Origin: Psococerastis gibbosa
Lineage: Eukaryota > Arthropoda > Insecta > Psocodea > Psocidae
Reading direction: 5' to 3'
Assembly: GCA_963971405.1 (NCBI GenBank)
Contig: OZ020485.1
Coordinates: forward strand, 3,844,001-3,908,000
Length of the DNA: 64,000 nt
This document shows, piece after piece, positions 55,498-64,000 of the stretch. The notes under the pieces were generated by a model. It had not been told where the DNA came from. It saw nothing but the letters and a program-made list of their open reading frames with translations, and did not search any database. A program made the position numbers and the translations under genes. How positions within the stretch are numbered: the first letter of the stretch is position 1; each line of letters opens with the position of its first letter.

Positions 55498-58400
55498 CGT
55501 TTGAAAGGCCACAGTTTCATTGGTTTTTTGTAGAGAGTCGATGTGATAAAAATCGCAACGCTTTTTGTAATACACTAACAAACTCCAGTGTGTGCCTCTT
55601 TCGCTTCCTTTAGCGTCATTTAATGGAAATAAAATTTTGTCAACAGTGCCAGCCAGTGCTGTAGTTAAATGAGTTTTAGCCATTTCCGGATTATTCAAAA
55701 GTAAATTACCAATTAGTGGATCAATCAACAAGAAGGATTTTGCATTTTTATTCGTTAGACATAAATATTCTAGATATCTATTGACGTCACTATCATCCAC
55801 CCATTGATCTAGATCACGATGCATGTTGGTGGAAGCATGACTATACCTTATGGGGCAAGGCACAACATTTTTTTTAACGAAAGTAGCCTGGCTTGCACTT
55901 TTCTTACGTCGCCATTTTTCTTCTCGTACCTTGGTACGGAACCTTTTGGCCTTAGCTTCGAAGAAAATTCGGCAAAATATGCGGCAAAAAAAGTGAGTTA
56001 CAACATTGCCGTGATTTGGACAAATATCCTCAGCTAAATCAATGGAGTTTAAAATTTCGTTCTCTACATCTTTACCTAATGTGTCTCTAGCTAAATTAAT
56101 ATTTTCTAAGTTGTCAGGGACCATTTCTTTGAAAACCTTGACAGCAATGTCCGTTATATCCATGAAGATTTTTGCTGGGTAAGAGAGAGATTTCGTATTT
56201 ATACGGAACTCTTTCAGTTCTATAAACTCCTGGCCAGGGAGAGCCTCCTCAGAAAACAAAGAGTCCGAACAGCCCGGGCAACCCTTGATTTCCTTCAACT
56301 TGGCAATTTCCTTGACGATGTAGCCGGTTACGTAAGGAAAAGCACCTTGTTCTGTAAATTTAACGGCATCAATCAATTTTAATCCGGAAACTATTTCATT
56401 TTCTTCTGTACTCAGGGCGGACATGTCTACAGCCGGCTGGGTATTCAACGTAGCACTAGGAATTTTCGGGTCTAGCCTTATAACAGTTTTTCCTACTTTT
56501 CCTGGAAACATGGACTGCACATCAATTAATAAATCGCTATTATCTTCTGCGCAATTGGAATTGGCGGATTTTACATTTTTAAATTGAGCAATGACATAAG
56601 ACTTAAGAGAACCAGTGAAATGGAACATATCAGGATTTCGATTGTGACTCCTTATTATTGAAAATAGGTTTTCAAGTGGATCTTGGTTGAAGTACCTGGT
56701 GCAGACAAAATCCATACCTTTTTCAGTAACTAGGTAGTGACAAATCTCTTTAAATGACCGAAGGGTTCTCAGCCATCCCTTGGTGAACCTTCCTTGCATT
56801 GCCCCCCCTCGGCTATTAAATCCTTTGAGCGATTGGAAAACAGTCATTGCTTTGAGCCATATTGAATTGTGATAACTTTCTTTGCTATATGCTACTCGGA
56901 ATGGTCTTCCCTTCAGATTTGTGACTGATTTGGCATTAACGCTGTCAAACAGCAAATTCATAAAATAGATGAACTTTGCTGTATCAGCCGCATCTGGGGA
57001 TATATCAAATTTGTTCGACTTATAAAGCATGCCACTGTAAACAGAATTACTAAATATCTGAGCGGCATGTCTTACCTTCATTCGCGGGATTTTGTCAGGA
57101 ATAATATGTTTATCAGTCAATTTTGGGGCTAGACGACACAAACCCTGATCGGCGGCGTAAAAATCAGTTACATCATTCCACGAAGCAATTTTCTCACGAC
57201 CGAGGTAAAAATCGTATTGTAATAAGTTATTTCTAGTTGATTTCAGCAAATGGGGAGGGTCAAAAATAATATGAACTTTTCGATTATCCACACAAAAATA
57301 ACCCAGATCATTAATCCCGCGAACAGTATTAAGTAGGAGCTGATTGGCTGCAGAAAGATTTGTAGCCCCTTGGTCACAGACGGTTGCTACAACCGTAAAA
57401 CCGGCATCATATGCTTTTCGGATAATTTCGGGAATAATTTCTATTAACATATTTGCACTTATCATTGCACTGGTAAAATAATAAGCCACTGGCATTTTCC
57501 AATTTGCCCTAATCCCCCTCAGCATGAACACTAAAGCATGGTCAGCCAGTTTACCCTGACGCCCTGTGGCTTCAGGACCGAAATCAACGAAACCGTCATA
57601 ACGACCCAATTTGTTATTATATGTAATTGTTGGGGATATAGCGATTTCATCATATACGAGCGTACATAGGCAATCTTCCGGTACCATACCCTCACTTCGC
57701 TTCTTTAGAACCTCGAAAATGAAATTGTTAATTCCCACCTCAAAGGGAATTTTTTTTATTAACCTAGATAGTGTCGACTGGCTCGGCAATGGCATGCTTT
57801 GAGCCATCATTTTATAACTACACTTACTCTTCTTCAAGAGGGTTGCAGCACTGGCTTTTTCCTCAATTGACCATCGCCGGCTCGTTTTTTTCTTCCTTTT
57901 ATTTTGGAACTCTCCCTTTAAAAAAAGCTTCATAAGTGGCGAAGCGTCTTCGGCCAACTTAATATGAGCTCCGCTGATAAGGGCTTTATTTTCCGCTCGC
58001 AGTTTTCTGACTTCTGCCTGGGACTTCTTGAGGGCTACCTGCAAGCTCTTCGCCAACTTATAAAGGTCAGATCGCGAAGGTGTCATAGAGCTTATGGGAT
58101 GACCAAAAAGAAGAGACCTCTTTGACAAAGGAGTTCTTCTTGCGCTAGGTCTTCTTGCGCTACGTGTGCATCTTGGGGTCTCTATCACTATTGGTGTTGA
58201 GTTATGTAGGGGTGAGGCGTAGGGACTACTACTACAATCGAAATGTTTAGAAAAATATGTGTGGTCCTCTGTAGGCGTATGTGCAATAAGGTCATCACTA
58301 TTTGAATCTAACTGTGGCAACTCAGATTTAGGCCTATTACTTTCCATGACGCTGGATAGATCGGAACAATGAGTCATAACTGAATCCGGTTCTAGGCCAA

Positions 58401-58677
58401 TCTCAACAAAACTGGACACCTCACAATTTGAGGGTATAAAAAATGTTGGTAAAGAATGTTTACGCAGCCTCCTTTCACCATGTTTACCAATTATAAATGA
58501 CTCATTTGCAAAATGCTTTGAGCAGATTTTAAATTGTCCCCCCATGTTGACATCAGTACAATTAAAATCCCACAGGTTGCGACTACAATCATGCATTTTT
58601 ATACCTTCCGTTTTACTTGAATTAAAACAGCCCACAACCGAGCAATATCGGACTCTTCTTTTGCTAGTTTTCGGCAT
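55468..58677 (-). pseudogene. P-type THAP transposase fused to a SENP8-like C48 protease (N-terminal part, split by gypsy)
   Basis: 1,069 codons, of which the last nine (55494-55468) come from the LTR. THAP zinc finger at residues 11-85 (CSVVGC, CSKHF, then LRKHSLPTFF in place of AVPTIF). A Ser/Thr-rich linker holds a coiled-coil segment (205-235). A P-element/THAP9-type catalytic core follows: Asp in VYDEIAIS (343), Asp in TVCDQGATNL (435), the FDPPHLLKSTRNNLL block (472-486) and Glu in FNQDPLENLFSIIR (669). A zinc-like C-terminal part (780-930) carries CPGC and CPNH. The C-terminus begins a Ulp1/SENP8-type protease: catalytic His in ERGTHWSLLVYY (1030) and Asp in YHIDSLQ (1047). The remaining 86 codons are at 44878-45138. 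Known families: P-type transposases cut and paste DNA; C48 proteases cleave ubiquitin-like tags such as SUMO or NEDD8. The fusion is an inference from one uninterrupted frame. The gene is intronless; no terminal repeats were found. Confidence 0.88.
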
Positions 58678-59372
58678 TTTTCTACTAAAACTAAAATATA
58701 ATAGTGCCCAGTTGAAAATGTAAACAAAACAATGTCAGTAATGGCTGGTAGGCTGGATGGTGTGCGTCCTTCAGTCCTTGATTTTGGACTATCTTTTTGA
58801 AAATATGCTTCAAATTGAGATTTTAGTGATAGTTTCAGAATTTGTAAAAAAATCATTACAATTTTTAAAATACATTTTATTCCCATTAATATTTAATTTG
58901 ACATTTAAATATTTACAAAAGAATTTAACTTGAGCTCTGTTGTTCAAGGAAAGTGGACGGAGAAAAAATTTCCGCTGCGCGGCGTGGCGCTGCTATCGCG
59001 AACTGAATCCCTATCCCGGTGACGAGTCTAGTTATCTGTTGTCTATGGCCCTGCCCTAATCTCAGGCCAGGCCAGGCCGGCCTTATTTTAGACCACAGAC
59101 AAAAGATAAATACAAATTTATTTATTTTAGTTTTAAATGTTTATTTATTGAATAAACATTACATTTTTAATATAATATCACTTAATTATATCATAATGAT
59201 ACGATAAAACTACACGTAACATTTTTGTTCACCATCTCAATAAATAATAAATTTTGTGTAGGTTTCATTGGCGCATAACGTGGGGAGAGACTAGTTTTGT
59301 GTCAGCCTTCCAGTAATGCTTTTATTATTAATTGAATAATTAATTAGTATTAGGCGGCTAATCCATCTGTTA
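58678..59372. other. Upstream flank of the transposase, no other gene
   Basis: Contains the GC-rich block agtggacggag ... gcgcggcg (58952-58995), similar to one at 35391-35440, which may mark an end of the transposon family. A short ggccaggccaggccgg run sits near 59073. Confidence 0.4.
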
Positions 59373-59604
59373 ATAATCCGTCATTTGTGCATTAAAAATT
59401 GATGAGATGTTGGTTTTTTAAGGAGACTATTATGTAGATACTTAACTTATCAATTATATATTAAGTTAAAATATGGTGGAGACTTTTTTATTGATATCTA
59501 CATATTTTAACTTAATTTATAATAGATAAGTTAAGTGTCTACATAATAATCTCCTTAAAACATATATCTTATCAATTTTTTTAATGCAAAAATGACGGAT
59601 TATT
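59373..59604. repeat. Fold-back element (about 232 bp)
   Basis: Arms of about 105 bp (59373-59480 and 59500-59604) are inverted copies, with ends ataatccgtcattt and aaatgacggattat. Matching inner blocks are ttaaggagactattatgtag and cttaacttat. No coding sequence. Confidence 0.8.
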
Positions 59605-59998
59605 GACCATTGGAATGTAATGAAATGATTTAGGTCTTTAACTATTAATTTTCAGTCTGCGTAGAGATGGTTCAGGCTTCGACAGCTTGTAGCCTAAGGG
59701 CTAAGTAATGTAGATTTGGTATAGTCTACAGGCTATATAGTAGGCTTATGTTGTTAATTAATAAAAACTAAGATGAAAGATGAAAAAAAAACTATATTGA
59801 CAGTCAGAATCAACAGGCACGAAGTGCTCTGCAGTATATAAAAAGATAATAAGTTGAAATGTTATTGATAATAGATCGCGCCTCACCGTTGAGTCACCGG
59901 CCCAAGCTATAAGTTGCATAGAATAATATTTACTATAGAATGCTAGTCGGTATGGGGCCGTCTGTGATTCCAAATAGGAAAATCACATGAGCCGAGTC
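59605..59998. other. Stretch without a recognisable gene
   Basis: AT-rich; nothing supported. Confidence 0.4.
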
Positions 59999-61309
59999 AC
60001 AAAATATTTGCGTCCCAGTTTTAACCAATCAAATTAATTTATTAAGAAACAATTGTGAGTGTATTCGAACGTTCTATAAAACTTCGCCTACTATTGGCTG
60101 CCTGTTTTGAAGTCAACATTAATTTTCAAAACAATAACAACGCAGCAGAAATGAGTGGGTTTTTGATAAACAAAAAATGATAAAAATTACTTATTGATTC
60201 AATCTCTACAGCAATACCTACTTTACTAATAAAATAAGTTCGGTTGTTGGATTGAAAACTGCAAACTATGCTACACATTATGCAAAGTACAGTAGGCCTA
60301 CAATAATACATCTAAAAGGTAAGTGAGAAATTTATATTAAACCCACAATAGCTTTAATTCTTCTTAAAGTGTTGCATTGTAGCCAAATTAAGTCACTTAG
60401 CACACTCCCCAAACACACCGAGTGCAACAAGTTACTGTACAACCTACGAGAAGCATTTTTAAGCCTTTGCACGCATGGGGCTTGCGAAGTAATAATTTGT
60501 GACAGTGACTTCCCTCTATGGGTCCACTGCAGCATACATTAAGTAAAACAAAATATGTTGTCTTATTTTAATTGGCATGTATCGGTAGACTAATATTATT
60601 GACATTTTTAGGGCAACAGATTTCGAGGAACAGGAGCAGAGGAGGCGTCTCGTCCCGCCACAGAAAATGTTGAAGCAAGGAAATTCGAGTGGAAACTTTA
60701 AGTTAATGCAAGACAATTTCTACCAGAAGGAAAAAAGTCAAAAATATTAGTTGTGTTCCTTTCTCTTCACTGTAAATTACTGTATATTTGTTGTTACATT
60801 AATGTTATTGCATTATGCTGTATTCTAAAAGCCTTTTCCATGGAACTCACCTTGAGTTTTCACTTGTCACCCATGGCTTACAGAGTCAAAAGGAAGGGAA
60901 CATGGTGGGTGTCACCGTATTGCGTTAGTGAGGAACTACCTGTCTGAATAAATAGGGGTTGTGAAAATGTCCAATACATGGTCTACTGTGACAGTATGCT
61001 AACACGACGCAAAGACTTTTTTTGCCACTTTCCCCATACAGGGTTTTGGTTTAAAATGCCAAACCCCCAGTGACCTGTACACGAAAAGGCCCTAATGAAT
61101 GCTTGCCGTAACGTAAAGTACAGTAGGTACTCTTTCTAAACTCATGTTGGAACATAATTTGAAGTATTTTATGTGATACTTCCATACATAAATACATACT
61201 GCGTAGGATACACTAGCATTTTTTTTTAAAAATATTCATTTACCATTGTACTGTAGATAGGCCTAGGTGTGCGAATGATACAATACATGTACGGACGCAA
61301 ATATTTTGT
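59999..61309. repeat. Possible terminal-inverted-repeat element (1.3 kb)
   Basis: The 17-bp sequence acaaaatatttgcgtcc (59999-60015) recurs as its exact reverse complement at 61293-61309. The interior contains no gene I can support. It could be a non-autonomous transposon, but no flanking duplication was identified. Confidence 0.35.
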
Positions 61310-61420
61310 AACTTCAATCCGGTGATTTCATGAAAAAAATCACAAAACCCTGAAAAACTGCATCATATGTATAAGCATAGGAATGCCAGTCTCCTTATTT
61401 CGATTGGCAGGCTATGATAA

Positions 61421-61563
61421 GGCACCCATTCCACATACGTACAACGTCAATGAAAATTATGAAATTGAAGGTGGTAGCAGACATTAAAGACATACTAAAA
61501 ATTCTGCTACCACCTTCAATTTCATAATTTTCATTGACGTTGTACGTATGTGGAATGGGCACC
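61421..61563. mobile_element. Snapback miniature element A
   Basis: Near-perfect hairpin: arms of about 58 bp with ends ggcacccattcc and ggaatgggcacc, an inner ggtggtagcag / ctgctaccacc pair and a loop of about 23 nt. Flanks taa (left) and tat (right) fit a TWA target but differ. Confidence 0.8.
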
Positions 61564-61694
61564 TATGTTGTGATTCCACGACTTATCTCCCCGCAGTCGA
61601 CGCCAATGATATTGACGTCATAATGCCCTGCCCTGGCCTGGCCTGAACGGGCCTGAGATTAGTGCTACTCGTGGGCGGCCATATTAATTGATAT

Positions 61695-62229
61695 GGTGCC
61701 CATTCCATTGACCGGCTAGGGCTATTTCCAAAACGGTGACGTGGTAGCAGACACTCAAGACTTAGCTGGCGTTTCCACCAACCTCACATTGCAGAATTGG
61801 CGGAAATGTTTATTTTCCTCTATGCCATAGTTAAAATTGATCAATGATCATACAATAAAATCACAAACAAACAAACTAAAATTAAAAAATGGCGTCATGG
61901 GATATGTAAAGTACAAACATTTTAATAGATTTCTATAAAAAGAAAAATTCTAATTTCCGTCATTGTCATTTGCATTCAGCAATGCGAGATCGATGGAAAC
62001 GCCACCTAAGGCCCCCATTCCACATACGTACAACGTCAATGAAAATTATGAAATTGATGGTGGCAGCAGAATTTTTAGTATGTAAAAATGTCTGCTGCCA
62101 CCATCAATTTCATAATTTTCATTGACGTTGTACGTATGTGGAATACCCCCCTAAGGGCTAAGTCTTGAATGTCTGCTACCACGTCACCGTTATTGGAAAT
62201 AGCCCTAGCCGGTCAATGGAATGGGCGCC
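61695..62229. mobile_element. Harbinger-like miniature element B
   Basis: Inverted ends ggtgcccattccattgac and its mirror (ggtcaatggaatgggcgcc), with arms of about 75 bp that include the block ggtagcagaca. Flanked by tat at 61692-61694 and 62230-62232, a 3-bp TWA-type duplication as in PIF/Harbinger elements. It contains element C. Confidence 0.75.
62010..62151. mobile_element. Snapback miniature element C, nested in B
   Basis: Hairpin with the same arms as element A (ccattccacatacgtacaac) but inserted in the opposite orientation: its loop is about the reverse complement of A's. Flanked by taa on both sides (62007-62009 and 62152-62154), a clean 3-bp duplication. Confidence 0.85.
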
Positions 62230-62473
62230 TATGAATGGGGTATACAGACATTTTTTTGCCGTATTTAGAATAAAACTAGATTTTATTTTACATATAAATT
62301 GATATAAATTGTTTTTAAATTTATTCTTACTTGGGAGTAAAATTCATTTATAAATTTTGCTTTTAAGGCAGGGGCGGCCATATTTGAACGTCACCGTTCC
62401 CGCCACCATAGTAAACAAAAACGAAAAAAATAATATAATCGTATTTCTTTTTACTTGGTTTTCCTAATTTTTC

Positions 62474-62677
62474 ATGGCAACTGCGAAAACTAATTATAAG
62501 TACTGTGATGTGCCTAACTGTACAAATACGACATTCCGTACGCCACAAAAACTGTTTTTGCATATACCTAATGATGGAAAAAGGCGAAGAGTATGGATCC
62601 AACTGATCCAAGCCACAAGACGCGATGAGGCTGTCAGTCCGAAGTCAACTCTGTTTTTTTGTGAAGTCCACTTCGAG
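62474..62677 (+). CDS. THAP-domain gene, exon 1
   Basis: 68 codons from ATG 62474 to the splice donor gag|gtaggt at 62678. It encodes the first part of a THAP zinc finger: YCDVPNCTNTTFRTPQKLF, the Trp of VWIQLI and the second Cys/His pair in FFCEVHFE. The intron is in phase 0. THAP domains bind DNA in transcription regulators and transposases. The exon lies just after the Harbinger-like cluster and about 3.8 kb from the THAP transposase; the proteins differ, so it is not a copy of that gene. Confidence 0.8.
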
Positions 62678-63214
62678 GTAGGTTTGCGTTAATTTCTACT
62701 CTTTTTTTCAATGAAATTAGTATTCAGCCGTAATATGCAGGCAGGTAATTTCTCCGACTGATGTAGGGTCTATGATGAATGACTACATAAACAATATACG
62801 TATTATGGTAGGGCTATTCTGTGGAGGAGACTTCATATTGACTTATTGGTTATTGCTAGGTTATGAAACTTAAATGTTGCGGCCGTACAAGATTCAATCA
62901 CTTTCTTCTGTCACTCTTAGCATAAGCGTAGATTTCTTTCGCTCACTAAATAGTGTAGCTCCCTAGCTCCTTCATTGCAATTTGCCGATACTGACACAGT
63001 TACAGTATATAACTGCGCAGCTCATTGTTGATTTGGACATTATATTTTTAGTCGGTTACTGGGCAATCAGTGCTCGGTTCATTTACAGCATTTATATGGA
63101 CCAGAGACCCACCGACCGCTTTCAACAAGCTGTCATTAATTATTAAAGTAGTAAAGTGGTTGTACTTCATTATATATTAGATTGAACTTACTGACGTGTT
63201 TTTTTCTGTACCAG

Positions 63215-63485
63215 TTGGAAGAATGCATTGAAAATTTAACTTATGTTAAATTAATGCACGGGCGAATGACTATAAAAAAAACAGCGATGCCAACTAAATT
63301 TGAATGCCAGTGCAGGCGCATCAACAAGTTTTTGGAGCCGACAAGACTTCTACTAGTGAAGAGGCGAAGGAAAGAACTTACAGCTTCGGCCGTAAATGCG
63401 CAAGTAGAAGCTCAAGCAGGGCCAAGTAATGACAATCAAAGCTGCGAAGATAGTTTGCCTATTATTGAAGACCATGATAGCAATC
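63215..63485 (+). CDS. THAP-domain gene, exon 2
   Basis: Begins after a clean acceptor (T-rich tract, ccag at 63211-63214) and ends at donor gtaagt (63486). It continues in phase 0 with LEECIENLTYVKLMHGRMTI and LPTKFEC-like MPTKFECQ, the C-terminal half of the THAP domain. A basic segment follows (LLVKRRRKEL), then a Ser/Asn/Glu-rich stretch. Further exons should lie beyond the donor, possibly outside the window. Together the two exons make about 158 residues. Confidence 0.75.
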
Positions 63486-64000
63486 GTAAGTAGAGTTTTC
63501 TATCATGTTGTTATGTTGCCTTCGTTTGGCAATCAGCATCTTCGCTGTCGATGATCATGCGGTAAACTTCCCGAGATATGTGTAATTTTATTGTAGGGCA
63601 TTTCTCCACTAACACATGAGGTTTAACACAGTCGACACAGTCATCGCCGTCCGCATCTTTTTTTCTTGCGGGAGGCAGACTGGGTGAGCCGAAATCTCTA
63701 AAATTCCATGAAGGCTCTTGACTATCATCATCATCATATCAATATTATAAAATTGCGCGCAGGAGGCTTCCCCTGGGGAAAAAGTATGTGAAATGCGGCA
63801 CGCCAGAATTAGTAGCGTTCACGAATTTTGATAGCAGTCGAGATTTTACAGTCTAATACTTATTTATAAAACTCCAAGCTCCGCCAGACAGCGACATGTT
63901 GCTCTCGTTCTAGGCGGGGGGCAGCTGGTCTCCCCTGCCCTCTCCTGTGGACGCCCATGGACATAATGTGTATTTAAACTGCGTTTATTTTTTACATTTT
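63486..64000. other. Intron or flank, no exon recognised
   Basis: Starts with the gtaagt donor. Contains an atcatcatcat microsatellite (about 63724-63736) and a GC-box-like unit (cttcccctggggaaaaag, about 63766) resembling those at 42.8-43.3 kb. Confidence 0.4.

Larger units (their letters stand above)
45139..55501 (-). mobile_element. Ty3/gypsy LTR retrotransposon inserted in the transposase-protease gene
   Basis: Minus-strand element with LTRs at 53309-55497 (5') and 45143-47331 (3') and a 4-bp target duplication cgtt (45139-45142 and 55498-55501). Inside are a gag frame, a broken pol frame, a tRNA-type primer site next to the 5' LTR and a polypurine tract next to the 3' LTR. No envelope gene. 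The two 2,189-bp LTRs have equal length and no difference that I noticed, so insertion is recent. Confidence 0.95.

Noticed and set aside
59047..61665. ctaatctcaggccaggcc near 59057 and a reverse-complement partner near 61630 as ends of a large element
   Set aside because: The match is short and consists mostly of ggcca-type low complexity; no flanking duplication.
1..64000. CRISPR arrays, bacterial operons or phage genes
   Set aside because: No regularly spaced repeats of that type and no prokaryotic gene organisation; splice signals and retroelements show an animal genome.

Overview
The window is animal nuclear DNA, most likely from an arthropod (for example a crustacean, chelicerate or insect). 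It is AT-rich, coding parts are split by GT-AG introns, and it carries BEL/Pao and Ty3/gypsy LTR retrotransposons, Penelope-like elements with a GIY-YIG domain, several LINE types, a P-type THAP transposase and many fold-back or terminal-inverted-repeat elements. The species cannot be named from the sequence. Most of the window is a nest of transposons; only two or three loci look like host genes.

Left part (1-16.6 kb): a decayed RNase H-bearing LINE (1.6-4.2 kb) that itself received a 5'-truncated second LINE; a head-to-head pair of Penelope-like copies (4.8-7.1 kb) with a second such cluster at 9.5-10.4 kb; an RTE-like LINE remnant (7.1-8.8 kb); a snapback palindrome carrying two hammerhead-ribozyme motifs (8.9-9.3 kb); another LINE fragment on the minus strand (11.4-12.3 kb); a 65-bp tandem repeat (13.35 kb) and fold-back elements.

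Middle (16.6-44.6 kb): a nearly intact, probably young BEL/Pao element (16,610-22,513) with apparently identical 184-bp LTRs and a 5-bp duplication of target sequence; a large minus-strand exon (25,835-29,985) encoding a divergent CMTR1-type cap 2'-O-methyltransferase whose second catalytic lysine is replaced; direct repeats at 30.3-31.1 kb; an hAT-like non-autonomous element (34.3-35.3 kb); a second LINE remnant (38.3-40.2 kb) split by a small element.

Right part (44.6-64 kb): the most interesting locus. A P-type THAP transposase (minus strand, from 58,677) runs without a stop into a Ulp1/SENP8-like cysteine protease (C48) domain. The coding frame is cut inside the protease domain by a 10.4-kb Ty3/gypsy element (45,143-55,497) with 2,189-bp LTRs and a 4-bp target duplication. 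The other half of the protease domain, with the catalytic Gln and Cys, lies on the far side, and the frame is preserved once the element and one duplication copy are discounted. Further right are a fold-back element, a nested group of Harbinger-like snapback elements (61.4-62.2 kb) and the first two exons of a separate THAP-domain gene (62,474-63,485).
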